64,000 nt of DNA from Artemia franciscana (taxonomy: Eukaryota > Arthropoda > Branchiopoda > Anostraca > Artemiidae): the NCBI RefSeq assembly GCF_032884065.1, contig NC_088875.1, positions 47,795,235 through 47,859,234 on the forward strand. The letters are read 5' to 3'. Below the pieces are notes generated by a model, which had not been told where the DNA came from, did no database searches, and worked only from the letters and a program-made list of their open reading frames with translations. Below are positions 21,166-33,690 of this stretch, in pieces. How positions within the stretch are numbered: the first letter of the stretch is position 1; each line of letters begins with the position of its first letter. Position numbers and translations under genes: made by a program.

Positions 21166-22165
21166 TTATGTACTTGCCAAATTCCCCTTTTCCTCTATTG
21201 CCGTTTTTATTCTTTTTTGATTTACTACAATGCTCAACTTTGTCGAACGGGAATCATAAGAACGAATTTCCTTATCCACAGCTATAATGGGGTCAGCAAT
21301 GCTGAATTTTCTAGCTAGATAAGAGTTGCTGGTCCAAGGGGGAAAACGTAAAAGATATTTTGCGAACCGGAATAAAATTGAACGAATTTTTGACTTATTA
21401 GATTTTGTGAGCATTTTCAAAAACATGTACAGACAGTTTGGTAGAGTAATTCTACGTTCAATGTGAACAATTAATATTTGTTGAGTGTGCATTTTCAAAG
21501 AACCAATGGTAAGACCAAGGTAGGTGACATGATCTACTGGCTTAATCCTAATATTTCCGACAGGTATATCCCCATGTGCCACTTGCTTCCAGTTAAAGCA
21601 TGCAACTTATGATTTTTCAGCATTGAACTGAAGACCTAGATTTCAATACTCAGATTGTAGCATTGCAAAAATGTCGCTTATACACTGGATAATGAAGCTA
21701 AAATTCAGAATGTTGACTGCCTAACATACAAACGATAAATCAAGACCGGCAAAGACGAAAGATGTGGGAAGCTGAATGTACCTCAAGGACTCCGTTTTTA
21801 AAAAGTATAGGGGAAGAAACAGCACCTTGACGGGTACTTTTTTCAACAATGACAAATATATCAGGGTTTTGGAGCGTAGACAAGAGAGATGTCAGCTATA
21901 GATAATGATCGAAGCATTAGGCAAACTTTAAGACGAGAATACATGTCTCGAAGGCCTTGGATATATGAGGGGTTTACTTTACGTTTCACTGCACGGAGTA
22001 GCATAGTGGTGTGAATGAGATAATCGAACACTTTACGAACATCGTACCCTGCTAACACGAGAGTTTCACTTGAAGCATCTTTATAGATCATAAAGAGATT
22101 TGAAACCGTGCAAAAACAGTTAATTTCATTCATAGTATTGTGTATAACATGATAAGAGAACAACT
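21166..22165 (-). pseudogene. Reverse transcriptase remnant of another LINE lineage
   Basis: Minus strand. The segment VLAGYDVRKVFDYLIHTTML (palm, first Asp) is near 22.05 kb, STRQGAVSSPILFKN near 21.81 kb and HVTYLGLTIGSLKMH near 21.5 kb. A C-terminal part with FRFAKYLLRFPPW and LARKFSIADPIIAVDKEI ends at 21166. Several stops and frameshifts make it non-functional. It meets the plus-strand CR1/L2-like fragment exactly stop to stop. Confidence 0.75.
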
Positions 22166-22898
22166 TCTGGCATTAACGCTCTTCCGCCGTCGATTGAAGG
22201 AGAAAGAATTTTAATATTGTTGAAAATAATTGAAAAAAATCGCCCCCTCCCACATGCACTGGGGGGAGGCAGTTAAATTATTAGCTATTTAGAACAGCAA
22301 TAGATAGAAAATTTCTTAATGTAAATGAATTCAAATTTTGTTAAAATAGTGTCTAGGCACATAAATTGGATTAATATACATTTTTTATTTAGCATAATTA
22401 GGCTTTGATTTGTAGAGGGTCAAAGGCACGGGCTAATTTAGAAACAAATCTCTGACACTTTAAATTTCTTTGCATTTCTGGGAACTTCCTAATCAAATTA
22501 TCTACCATCTTTTTCCCTTCCGAGGAAAGAAATTCATTGATGAATTCCATTTCTTTTTCTTTTATGATGCACCATTTACAAACACACTCTCATCAGCAGT
22601 CGTTAGCGGTAAAAAAAAAAGCCGAGTGTGTCCGCTTCTATTTCATTCCATAAGTCACCATCTCACCGTAGTCATTAAAATAAACTACCGCTTACTTTGT
22701 CGTTGTTTTATTGCAGTGACAATGGACAGCTGCATTGTTGCTGTCGATGTTTGTTTTACCGAGCGTATTTTTTTTATTGCCGAATGTGACCGTCTCAATC
22801 CTATCATATATGTCTCTCAGAAACTCTCATTAAAAAACGTCAGGTGTGTCTCCGGCCTAAGACGGAAGCAGCGACGTCGTTAACAGGATATGGGGGAT
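22166..22898. other. Unassigned insertion between LINE parts
   Basis: Separates the RT (21.2-22.2 kb) and endonuclease (22.9-23.6 kb) parts of the minus-strand LINE. It holds a plus-strand frame of 137 codons (22470-22883) without a recognisable domain and with phenylalanine-rich low-complexity ends, probably not a gene. It is likely inserted repeat DNA. Confidence 0.35.
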
Positions 22899-23640
22899 CT
22901 AAGTTCTCAATTCTCTTCCCTTCAAGATCCGGAAACTTACACAAGAGAGGCGAGAACCGATATAAAAGTTGAAAATGAATTCTTTTAGAATAGTGGCGTC
23001 TTCAAGTTTATTCACGGTGAAACAATGAGGAGTACTTGTTCGAGGTCTAACTGTCTGTCTTACATTTACTTTCGTATTTACCATTTGATGGTCAGATCCA
23101 TTTTTTGAACCCATGTATCGCTTCCCGTTGCACTCTTCAGTCTATCACTGACAATTTCTGTCTTGAAAACCGCAGCAAGTAGTCAATTTAGGATTTATAT
23201 CCTCCATATCTGGAATACTACGTGAAGTTACGACACGGTCTATGTTGAAACTAACTATTTATTACCGTTAAATTATGATCTGTGGGGAACTGCACTAGAG
23301 CGCTGACTCTTGAATACCTAGCTCGGAGCGCATGTGGGGCTTAGTCATTCGGGGACAACTTCCTTTCTATGCGAGCATTTAAGTCACCGCTGATACAATA
23401 AGGTCTCTTATTGGGATAGCTTTCGTAGCAGCCCAGTCGCCTGGGGATAACTTCCTTCTGATGTAAACATTAAAGTCACCACCATTTATGATCAAGTGTC
23501 TTCTTAGGATAGCTTTCAAGACAGCTATATTTGGTTCACTACATTGCCAAAACCCTGACAATACTCATAGCTTTTGTCTTTGGGCGTTTCTCTACCATTA
23601 ATTTCACTCTACTGAGTGCTGATCTATCATTCAGCCCGGG
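22899..23640 (-). pseudogene. LINE endonuclease remnant
   Basis: Minus-strand pieces read INGGDFNVYIRRKLSPGDWA and, in a shifted frame, GDLNARI-like text, with RARYSRVSALVQFPTDHNLT near 23.3 kb. Around 23.1 kb a conserved GSDHQMVNTKVNVRQTVRP gives the SDH catalytic box of the apurinic endonuclease. Many stops. It is probably the 5' half of the element whose RT lies at 21.2-22.2 kb. Confidence 0.65.
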
Positions 23641-23878
23641 ATTATGAGGACGAACAGTTTACTTGGATTATGGTAAGTCTCAATCAAACACAACTTGGAG
23701 ACAATAGGGAAATATGGTAGGTCTGTCGTTTGTTTGTCATTTATTTTGTTCAATCTGGTCTTACATAAACAGACATTGTCTAAATTATACCGTAAATTTC
23801 AGTAGCTAAGAATGTCTTGGTACTCACAAGTATTACTGAGTATTTACTCTAACATCCCAGACACAGTATTTGTCTTCA

Positions 23879-23880
<2 letters not shown>

Positions 23881-23935
<55 letters not shown>
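23881..23935 (+). repeat. Poly(A) tract of 55 bases
   Basis: Uninterrupted A run preceded by CTTCAAT, so AATAAA is formed at the junction. It could be the tail of an old retroposed transcript, but I see no coding sequence upstream. Confidence 0.9.
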
Positions 23936-23939
<4 letters not shown>

Positions 23940-24091
23940 TAATAATAATAGCATTAGTACCTATGTAAATATGAATCATAGAATACGAAGTTCATTTTTA
24001 TGGCCGAAATGTTTACTGCTAAATACATACAAAATTGGAAAAAGGACTACAAATAATAAGAAAATATTAATTAAACGGCAATACAAATAAT

Positions 24092-24157
24092 CTACATACG
24101 TTGAAAAAGTCGTTGAAACTCATTGCTTCTACCATCAAATAGCACATCGACAAATGT
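24092..24157 (-). CDS. MPND: Probable last exon of MPND-like gene
   Basis: Acceptor ATAACTTTTTCAG, then 21 codons TFVDVLFDGRSNEFQRLFQR plus M and a TAG stop, in the phase required by exon F. It lies 6.5 kb downstream of exon F. The family's C-terminal tail is poorly conserved, so support is mainly the splice site, phase and stop; an alternative last exon could have been missed. Confidence 0.45.
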   Translation of the reverse strand, partial: TFVDVLFDGRSNEFQRLFQRM

Positions 24158-24349
24158 CTGAAAAAGTTATAAAAGGTGAAATTTGCAAGGTAACTCAATT
24201 TGTGCACAAAAGGCAAAAATACTGTAAAAAAATATAAAATGTAAAAGAAAAATGATTTAAAAAAATGGGACACAAAAACAAAATAAAAACTTTGCTAAGT
24301 CCAGACATAGTTAAAAGATGCTACCGTCACTTATCTTTTTGATGTCACA

Positions 24350-25925
24350 TTTGATGTCCCTTTACGCTAAAGTTTGACTCTTTCTCTTAACTCTATTTTT
24401 AAAACAGTAAGAAACTTTAGCGTAAAGAGCGGGGCGTTGAGGAGGAAAAGCCCCTTTCATATACTTAGTAATTTATGTTCGTTTTAAGTTTTAATGTTGC
24501 TCCTTACTTTCATTTAAAAAACTTGTTTTTTTTATATTTAATCCCTGGACGTTTTTGAATTAATGCATGTTTTGATCTTGGCTCTCCGAACACAAATAAT
24601 TAAAACGAAATTTTCATATTAATTAATTGCAATTAATCGGAAGATTTTGAGAAAAAAGGAGCGAGGGAAGAGGCCTAGTTGCCCTCCAATTTTTTGATAA
24701 CTTAAAAAAGCAACTAGAACTTTTAATTTTTTACAAACGTTTTCATTGGTAAAAAATATACGTAACTTACGAATTAATTTACGCAACGAACTTTTATATT
24801 CTATGTTTTTATTGCGTGTATAAGGGGGTTCAACCCTCGTCGATACCTCGCTCTTTACCCTAAAGCTTAAATTTTGTCCCAATTCCTTAAGAATGACCTC
24901 TGAATCACAAAGGTCATAGAATAAATAGTTGAAATTACTGAAAATACTTTAGCGTAAAGAGTGAGGTATAACGAGAAGGTAAACCCCTCATATGCTTAAT
25001 AATTTTGGTTCGTTTTAAGTTTTAATGCTGCTCCTTACTTTCAGTAGAAAAAACTTTTCATATTTATTTTTTCATTGTTTTTTCAAATAATGCTAGAAAA
25101 CCCTGCGCCCCTTTCATTGAAATTCTCTTCCCCCATGACAAGTTTCTCCATGGAAATATCCTCCCACGTAACCCCCCTCAAATCTCCCCCCTAAACAAAA
25201 AAAATCCCCCTGAAAACGTCTGTACACTTCCCAGTAGCCATTACTATAAGTAAACACAGGTCAAAGTTTGTAACTTGCAGCCCCTCCCACGGGGACTGCG
25301 GGGGAGTAAGTCGTCCCTAAGGAAATAGTTATTAGGTTTTTCGACTATGGTGAATAAAATGGCTATCTCAAAATTTTGATCCGGTGACTTTTGGGAAAAA
25401 ATGAACGTGGGAGGGGGCCTAGGTGCCCTCCAATTTTTCGGTCACTCAAAAAGGCCACTAGAACTTTTAATTTCCTTAAAATGAGCCCTCTCGCGACATT
25501 CTAAGACCACTCAGTCGATACGATCACTCCTGGGAAAAAAAAACAAAACAAAAAAACAAACAAATAAACACGCATCCGTGATCTGTCTTCTAGCAAAAAA
25601 TGCGAAATTTCCCATTTTTGTAGATAGAAGCTTGAAACTTCTACAATAGGTTTCTCTGATACGCTGAATCTGATGGTGTGATTTTCGTTAAGATTGTATG
25701 GCTTTTAGGGGGTGTTTCCCCCTATTTTCTGAAATGAGGCAAATTTTCTCAGGCTCATAACTTTTGATGGGTATAACTGATCTTGATGAAACTTATATAT
25801 TTAAAATCAGCATTAAAATGTGTTTCTTTTGATGTAACTATTGGTATCAAAATTCCATCTTTTAGAGTTTCGGTTACTATTGAGCCGGCTCGCTCCTTAT
25901 TACAGTTCGTTACCACGAACTGTTT
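24350..25925. mobile_element. Non-autonomous repeat element with foldback and terminal hairpin
   Basis: It starts with a 16-bp perfect inverted repeat (24360-24375 and 24412-24427, CTTTACGCTAAAGTTT). It carries the module TTCGTTTTAAGTTTTAATG..TGCTCCTTACTTTCA twice (24.48 and 25.01 kb) and ends at 25902-25925 in a hairpin with 9-bp arms (ACAGTTCGT / ACGAACTGT). The same end occurs reversed at 42883. No coding capacity. The internal part shares the CCCTCCAATTTTT unit with the array at 27.9-28.9 kb. Confidence 0.6.
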
Positions 25926-26540
25926 GATATTGATTTTTATTCCTTAAATTTTTAATCATTTTTTATTTATTAAAGTCAAAAAAGTGAAAAGAATTATAAT
26001 GTATTTTATTATCAGTACAGTGCAAATTATGTTCTGTTCTTGAGAAGGCATGAGGTTTATCAACCCTAATGATGTTAGCTTTTACTCGTTTCGAGTTTGA
26101 CTCGGTTATTTATTGTAATTTCTGCTCGATTTGGGTTTATTTATTTCTTGATAGTTTGCGGTAGTTTTGCGCTTGGAAGATTATTTGAATATTTCTGCTC
26201 ATTTTTGGTTTAATGGAGCTCATTCCTTTTCTTTGGAAAAATTGTTTTGTAGAATTTTTTTAATTAATTTCCGTTCGTTTTTTTATTCACATAGTCTCTT
26301 TCGTTGAAAAAATAATATTCTAATCTTTTCGATTTTTTCTATAAGAATCCATAATTTGGCTTACTATTTGCATGTTGAGGAAAATTTTTCAACGATTTTT
26401 AATCTGGACACAGCTAGTATTGTTTAATTTAATACTTCCTCAAGTTGACCTGAAAACTTAGTATGATTCCCAAGAAATTGTATTTATGCTCAACCTGGAT
26501 ACACTTGCAATCTTTCAATTTCTTAAAATTGTATGAGCAG
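25926..26540. repeat. AT-rich repeat shared with 57.0-57.4 kb (inverted)
   Basis: Words such as TAATTTCTGCTCGATTTGGGT and TTTGCGGTAGTTTTGCGCTT recur in opposite orientation at about 57240-57400, with weaker similarity near 45.7-45.9 kb. Probably part of the body of the hairpin-ended element family. No gene. Confidence 0.5.
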
Positions 26541-26549
26541 AAGTAGTAA

Positions 26550-27800
26550 GAGTAGTAGCCCCGAAAGTTTCAACTTAACACCCCGATTAGTTCGCAATAT
26601 ATTGCTGGGTTGTCGTATTGGCTACCATACACACAGTGCCTTTCGATTTAGCTTTAAACAACATTAGCTTTAAAGCATAATGGACCAATTGCGTAATCAT
26701 GAGGGGCTGACATACCCAATATCCCTAGAAACGTTAGTTACTTGACCGTTACTATGCTGAACAAAATGGCTGTCTCAATATTTTGACTGGATTTGTTTTG
26801 AAAACGTATTGAATTGGGAGGAGCTTGCCCACTAATCTCTTTTGACTCTTAAAAAGGGCTCTAGAAATTTAATGTCCAATCGAATTAGCTCCTTTAAAAG
26901 TTTTAACGATATTTATAGCTATTATAGAGCGGCGGTGCTTATGATGTTGCTTATATGCCCTTTTGAAAACCTGTATGCATATAGTATTTTTTTGTTTAAT
27001 TAAAACTCCCAATGAACGTTCTATAGAAGTTTCACCTTAATACCATTAGTGCTATTAGTTACAGTAACTGTAATGTTAGTATTAAAAGTTTAGACATAGT
27101 GCATTCTGGCTAGTTCAAAATCCACCATAACTTACCCTTAAAGGTCTAAATTAATAATGTAAGCCGTTCTTGAGATATTGCTTTGTTACCTTTTTGAAAA
27201 TCTACACGCTCATAGTTCGTTTCGATTTAGTTCAACATCCGCCTAAACATTTCTTGAAAGCTTCCCCTTGATACTCTTCGTTTGTGTAGCAGCAATAGTT
27301 GTAGTACCATTAGTAGCACTTTGCACATAACACCTTTGGTTTCTTCAACATCCCCTTCAACAGACGCTGAATTTTTTTTTAGTAGTGTTGGTAATACTAG
27401 CAGTAGTATTAATAGTAATAGCAGATGCACATATTGCCTTTTGGTCAGATAATCTTCCCCTTTAAGCATTCTCTGAAAGTTCCAACTTAATACCCAAATC
27501 AATTCATGGGATGCGCTTTTTTGGAAATGTAATTCCACATAGCGTCTTCTGATTTAGTTCAAATTTCCCCTGAATATTGTAAATGAAGTAGTGAGGTAGT
27601 AGTGGTGGTGGCAGTTTTAGTGTTATTGGTAGCATGTATCTTTGATTTTTGGATCCTGTCCCTTATCATTTCCTGAAAGTTCCAAATTAATATACTAAGT
27701 CATTCCTGACTCCCTTCTGAAAATCCATATATACATAACGTGTTTTGATTTAGTTCAACACACTCCTCAATATTCTCTGAAAAGCTCACTTGAATATCCT
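26550..27800. repeat. Diverged tandem units with GATTTAGTTCAACA words
   Basis: Segments near 26646, 27219, 27549 and 27746 share TTTCGATTTAGTTCAACAT and, about 60 bases on, GAAAGTTCCAACTTAATACC-like text; in-between stretches are rich in AGTAGTAGTA. Units are irregular in length (about 160-330 bp). The small minus-strand frame at 27227-27538 is a by-product. Confidence 0.55.
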
Positions 27801-27859
27801 TCGTTTTTTTGGAGAGTAAAGTTCAAACATGTGTACCTTTCTCAATAACATGTACTATA

Positions 27860-28885
27860 CCTAAACAATGCGCAAAAATCGTCTAACTTACAACCCTTGC
27901 CCTGAAGACTGGGGGGAGGTTGACATTACCGAACCTTTCAACACTACAGAACAAAATAGTTCTCTCAAAGTTATGGTCAAATGTCTTTGGGAAATGATAG
28001 GCTTCGAAGGGGCTGGTTGCCCTCCATTCGCTTTTGAATCTTAAAAAGGCCAATACAACTTCCAACTTCCAATCAAATGAGCCCAATCACATCCGAAGTT
28101 TATGCGACCAACGGTTTCATAGAAAACCTTATATGCCCCAGGCAGAAATTACAACCCTTGTTCCTAAGCTCGGGGGAGGGGGAGTTAGTGTCCACTCTGA
28201 AGGCATTGTTATATAATCGTTGGATCATTGTGAACAAAACGGCTCTCTCAAAATTTCAACCAGATGCCTTTGGGGACAAGAGGGTGTCAGGGGAGGACCA
28301 GTTACCCTCCATCACTTTTGACTCTTAAAAGGGAACTAGAACTTCGCATTTTCAGTCAAATGAGCCTTCTCTAAACTTCACACGACCGCTTCCATAAAAA
28401 GCCTTGTTATGTTAAAACCTTGTTCGGGGTCGTGTCAAGCCCGAAGACCTTGTTATGTGATCTTGAAACTATTTTCCGAACAAATGGCTATCTCAAAATT
28501 TTGATCGTATACACTTGGCCAAAATAAGACGTAAGTGGGGAGCTAGTTGTCCGATCACTTTGACTCTTAAAAAGGGCAATAAAACTTCTGATTTCCCATC
28601 CAATGAGCTCCCTTCAAAATTTATACGACCACCCTTTGAATAAAAACCTTATATGCCTCCGGAGCATAACTTATATCCCTTGCCCTGAAGGCTGTGGGGG
28701 GGGGGCGTGTCATCCTCAAAGACCCAATTACTGAACCTTTCAACTATGCTGAACAAAATAACTATCTCGAAATTTTGATTGGATATATTTGGGGAAATAA
28801 TGGGAGGGGGGCTGGTTGCCCTCCAATCACTTTCTCCTATTAAAGAGGGCACTTCGAAAATATTTAGACGAAAAAAACACAACAG
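27860..28885. repeat. Tandem array, unit about 0.25-0.27 kb
   Basis: Four units share, in order, CCTTATATGCC, CTTACAACCCTTGCCCTGAAG, a G-run, GAACCTTTCAAC, ACAAAATAG, CTCTCAAA.TTTTGA, GGTTGCCCTCCA, CTTTTGA.TCTTAAAA and AATGAGCC. Single related copies lie at 25250-25500 and 26740-26890. Diverged about 15-25 percent by eye. Confidence 0.7.
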
Positions 28886-30619
28886 AGAAAGGTTTCCAAG
28901 AAGATGTTCTACTACTTTTATAATATTTTATTTTTTATATAATTATCTAATATCAACTATTAATAAAATAATAAGAAAAACACTTCCCTCCAAAAGCCAT
29001 AGTATGATATGGAGGAAAGAATAATCAAACAAGTCCACAAATATAAAAAAATATAAGTACTAACATTAGCCTCAGAAGGGGTTTAGATGACAAAACATAA
29101 CTACAAAATCACCCACCCTACTACCGCTCACTTAATACCGAAGCCCTTCTTTAAAAAAAAAACATCAGTCAACATAAAATACTAACATTAATGATTTAAT
29201 AACATTTTATTCTGTCAATTATCTATCCTGTTACTTGATCATTAAATCATATTTAGAAAACAATCCGTTTTCAACAGCCTTTAAATTCACTTAAATTACA
29301 ACTACTTTTAATATCCCATCTAACGAATTTCATAACTTATTCTACAACGAATGGTCAACGATAGTCTCCCCTGTTGGGGAGAGTTTAAAGTTTTTTTGCA
29401 GGTTTAATGTTGCTTAGGTTACGTTTCTAGAACCACGAAAGTGTTTAAGCAGTTTTTAGTAAAAGCTAGTCAAACTCATTCCTTTAATTTTATTTTAAAC
29501 CAACCTAAACCCAAAAACGCATGCTTAGATGCACTAATCACAATCATACACACATCCAGTAAATTCCCAATCTTATGTTTATCCATTCAAATTTTGAACA
29601 TTTTTGGAGCGCCCCAAATTAGCCTGGCGAACTAATCTGACAACACCACACACAGGCAAAAGTTCAAGCCTTTTAGGTTAGAAATGCACCTTTCCTATGC
29701 GATTAAAAGCGCTCAAATATTCGGTACAAACTGGGCAACAAACTGAGCAAAACATAAATGCTAAAACTTCCTTTCGTCCCATACTAATTTAGTACACAAA
29801 CAAAGCTAAATATTGACACACAGGGTTGCCACAACAAGACTCGCTTCAGATTCACAAGTTCGCTTCTGACACTCAAGTTCGCTTATGATTCTCAAATTAG
29901 CTACTGAAAAAGTATGTAATTGAGTAGCCGAAATACTTTTTGACAATTTTTAACTTCTCTTGTGAAGGTTCAATATTCAATGGAGAAATTTTTTATTTAA
30001 GAAAAGAAAAATCTAAAAAGAATAACGGTACTTGTTAATTATACGGAACACACTCAAGAATGTCGCTCCGTAAGATCTGACAGAACCGATTAGCCACTCA
30101 ACAATCGGTCATAATTTGCTTACTTTGAGAGTGAAAAACGACGATGTAGGTATATCTCTTTTGAAAATATAGAAAGAATAACGGTTCAACGAACAGGGTT
30201 TATATCTTAACTTAAGATAAGGAAAATCTAAAAAGAAGAATCTAAAGAAAAGTAACCTTAATTCATTTGGCAGTAGTCCAGTTCGACAAAAATATGGGAA
30301 TATTTTTCATTTTAATTTGTTTTAAAAAAGTGCAGTCAATCAAAACACAGTCGACAGGGTACATCTAGGGGAGCTTCCATTGCAATTTTACTAACCCCCC
30401 CCCCCTAAACCTCTAATAATTTTTTTTTAAATAGCCCACAAATATCCATTCATGTCTTTCCGAATAGCTATTGAAAGTAAGAAAAAAGCAGAAATCCAAA
30501 ATAGAGACAGAAAAAAGATTTCATTATTTATTTTGGAAAACGAGTATTTCATTAAGTTTTAGATATTTAAAATTACGTTATTTGTGCAAATGTTTTATTT
30601 CTGTCTAATTTCAACATAC
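28886..30619. other. MPND-like intron sequence, no gene recognised
   Basis: AT-rich. Plus-strand frames here (for example 29441-29635) have no domain content or splice context. A C-run is near 30395. Nothing identifiable. Confidence 0.4.
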
Positions 30620-30697
30620 CTGAATGCGATGTTTTAGCAAAGCTCGTCCTTCTGCATCGACACTACCAAACTTCAGGTAAAACTCCAAACAGTTCAC
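30620..30697 (-). CDS. MPND: MPND-like exon F (C-terminal helix)
   Basis: 26 codons, phase 0 to 0, acceptor TCTTTTTTCCTCAG, donor TTCAG/GTATGT. It reads VNCLEFYLKFGSVDAEGRAL and LKHRIQ, corresponding to the MLLVEFY segment that follows the MPN domain in MPND. Confidence 0.82.
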
Positions 30698-31840
30698 CTG
30701 AGGAAAAAAGAGGCAAATTATTGTGGAAGCAATCAGAACGTACGCAGGATGGGAAGGGATCTGTGACCTCCCCCTGAATATCCAACGGTTATTAAGACTT
30801 TCCCGCTTAATTCCACGAACAAATTCCAGTCAATGCATTTTAGTCAGCATGCCATTTTTAGATTTGTTTTTTATTTTTATTCATTCTGTCTAACTGTTTT
30901 TATATATTTAAATTTTTTTGTATATATTATCTATTATTTATTGTTCAATATTTATTATATTTTAAATATTATTTATTATATATTTTTAATATTTATTATT
31001 TATTACTATTTTTTATAGTTTGTATAAAGTTTTTTTATAGAGTGTTTTTATTCATTTTTTTTGGATGGCTCGTTTTCTTCTTCATTTCATTTTGAAGCAG
31101 CTGTTAATGGAAGTTTATAAGAAAAATAGTTGTCATTATGTTGTCGTTCTATGCTACCTTAAAGAATTGGCCAATAATAGAAGGAAACTAAATAAAGGCA
31201 GGTCGTTGAGGCCTAATCGTAGATACAAAAAAAAAGAAAAAAAATTAGCGACACAGACGGTATAATGTTACCTATGTAAATTAAAAAATATGAAATGTCT
31301 ATAACAGAAGCCCACTAGCAGCAGCTTTGCTTCCAAAACAGATTATAACTAAAGGTAACGTCAGTATTTTGTATGATATCGTTAAATAACCTTGTTTACA
31401 CACCAATATGAATTTCCACTCTAACAAACTTTCCATGCTCAGGGCTAGACAGACGTAGCTTTCTTCCAAGTGTTTAAAAAGCGTACGCGGGAGAGCACTA
31501 GTCTGTGGTTTTCAATGAGAGGCAACATTTTCATGGCAGTCTTTTTTTTAATTCTTCAACAAGGACATAGCAAAAAATCCCTGTCCGTTCAACAAGGAAA
31601 TCTCCATGAGTGAACATGGAAAGCTAAATAGTGGTTACAAATATTCAGCTATTTTTTCTGGCGAGACCATACCGATGTACTTAGTAGGAAAATACCCTGG
31701 GCTGGTCAATGCTCAGGGTGGCCCTATAGATACAAATCGAATGAGTCCCCTCTGAAGTTTTGACAATCACTACTTCTATATGAAGTGTCTCTGGAGAAAA
31801 AAAATAATACATTGAAGCCTTAGCTCTTTACTAGCTAAGG
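30698..31840. other. MPND-like intron E-F, no gene recognised
   Basis: Includes a TTTATTATATTT-type low-complexity stretch (30890-31030). The short frames are compositional. Nothing identifiable until the LINE fragment at 31.84 kb. Confidence 0.4.
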
Positions 31841-32285
31841 CTCTTTACTAGAGGCAACGCTAGAGCATTGCCATTGAAATTACCCAGGTAAGGGAAGCTA
31901 TCCAGTTGACGGATTTTCTCGTTACTCAAAATAACCTTCTCACTCCCATTTATTTCTAGTCTAAGTGACTCAGTCTTCTTATCATTGGTTTTAAAACCTA
32001 TTCTTGCACACCGAACTCCCAACACCTTCAAAAATTCATTCATTTTGCTAAGAGTTTCATCTAGGAGAATCAAGTCATCAGCATAATTTAAGTCTATACG
32101 AGTTCTATCTTGCTACTTGATTCCATGTTCTCCCATAGCACTTGCCGTCTTCCTTTGGATCAAGTTCGTCAAAATAATCCCTATGGATTGGGATAGGACA
32201 CAAAACTACATAAGGCTGATTCAACAGCAAACCAACTAACCTCACTTCTAACATTAACCGCTGCGCTATTATTCTCGTATTTAGT
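31841..32285 (-). mobile_element. RTE-like family A internal fragment
   Basis: Minus strand, matches the palm-thumb part of the family A RT: LLDETLSKMNEFLKVLGVRC, IGFKTNDKKTESLRLEI and a KIRQLDSFPYLG end. It has stops and a frameshift upstream of the DD box. Both ends are truncated, and it is joined at 32285 to a fragment of a different LINE. Confidence 0.8.
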
Positions 32286-32289
32286 ACTT

Positions 32290-32800
32290 ACTTACTTGTA
32301 CTTGTGGCGGGAATCAGGCGTTTCCACCTCGCCCGGCATCGATGATCTTAGAGACCTTCTTGGACCATGTTGATCGATCTTGTGCCAGCTGCTCTGCAAA
32401 GGCGAGCCACTGTGTTGACCATCTGTGACCATATTTTCTGAAACCCCCTATTGGTTCAAGGTCTGACTTGGCCAGGTTCCACCAGTTCTTCCTCTGTCCT
32501 CCTTGGCGTTTCTTCCAGTAGCTAATAGGCTCAACTAGAAGTATTTGGCGAGGCAGGTACTCTGGCGGTTTCCGCAATACATGGCCCAACCATTTCAAAC
32601 GGCGTTCTTTAATAGTAAGCACAACATCTCTCTGAATATTGCACATTCGACGTTTGGAGATACGGTCACGTAGCTGTACTCTGAGAATTCTTCGTAGACA
32701 AGTATGCTCAAACACCTTAAGTGTATTCTCTTGTTTTAGTTTTGCCGACCATGTTTCGCACCCGTAAAGGAGAACGGTGCGGACTAGTGCCATTTAGTAC
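32290..32800 (-). mobile_element. 3' end of another RTE-like LINE (family B)
   Basis: 159 open codons on the minus strand: VLLYGCETWSAKLKQENTLK, FEHTCLRRILRVQLRDRISK, KERRLKWLGHVLRKPPEYLP and LAQDRSTWSKKVSKIIDAGR, ending at GGNA. These are the conserved C-terminal motifs of RTE-like proteins but clearly different from family A. The 3' end is ACAAGTACAAGTAAGTAAGT, a simple tail. It is truncated at its 5' side, just after the RT domain. Confidence 0.82.
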
Positions 32801-32814
32801 TAATCACTGTATAG

Positions 32815-33050
32815 GATTTGGATATGTATATGCATAGGATATGTATGCGTGTATACGATTAACGACGCTACTTGACTACTAATTGACTACTAATGCATAT
32901 GTATAGCATATGTATGCGTGTGTAGGATTAACGACGCTTCTTGAATACTAATTGTAACTAACTGTGACTACTAATTGACTACTAATGTATATGTATAGGA
33001 TATGTATGCGTGTATAGGATTAACGACGCTTCTTGACTACTAATTCCGTT
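32815..33050. repeat. Tandem repeat, about 76-110-bp units, three copies
   Basis: GGATATGTATGCGTGTATA, GGATTAACGACGCTTCTTGA and CTACTAATTGACTACTAATG repeat three times with small insertions. It lies directly next to the family B LINE fragment. Confidence 0.85.
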
Positions 33051-33535
33051 TAACATGCAATTACGACATTTACATGGATTTATGACAAATGGCAAACCTC
33101 TTATTGAAGATTGTCAATATCCACGTTTCGAATCTGAAAACCTTTGCAATTTACGCTTTTAAACATAACTTAAAGGAATGTCAGAAAATATACATAAGAT
33201 TTTAAGGAAAATACATCTTGGTTTTTAGTTTTCTGTTGTTTATTCTGATTTCTTATCCGAGCTATATAAGTTACGGCAGGACTGCCCGGTCAATCCTAAA
33301 CAAAGTTTACAATAGACCAGATAGGGTTATTCCTTAAGGGACCGCATCACCTTAAATAATCCCATGCTTGAAATTTTATTTAAATTGTTTGGATTTGAGT
33401 TTTTAGTTTGACTACGGCACGCAAAAAACAAGACCAGGGATCAGTTTCGCCATCTGAAACAATAGCCTATTTCCTGAAAAAAGATGGTTATTGAGTTGGC
33501 GGCAACATATCTAAAAGTGAAGTAAAAATACATAC

Positions 33536-33690
33536 CAATGTCTGTACAAGAGGCAAAAGATCAGTTTCAGCTTTTGCCACAACATACTGGAGACTCAACG
33601 GCCTTGGAAGGTCACTCGGTCTTGATTCTGGAGGTGGAGCTACCCAATAACAGAGCAACTGACTAGACGATACGCTTATGTCATTTGGAG
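33536..33690 (-). CDS. MPND: MPND-like exon E (end of MPN domain)
   Basis: 155 bases, phase 1 to 0, acceptor CTTTTTTTTAG, donor ATTG/GTATGT. It reads PNDISVSSSQLLCYWVAPPP, ESRPSDLPRPLSLQYVVAKA, ETDLLPLVQTL, matching the FWVMPPPEQRP and MEVTY region near the end of the MPND catalytic domain. Confidence 0.9.

Noticed and set aside
22470-22883. 137-codon plus-strand frame
   Set aside because: Starts in low-complexity sequence, has no recognisable domain, no splice or promoter context, and lies between LINE fragments.
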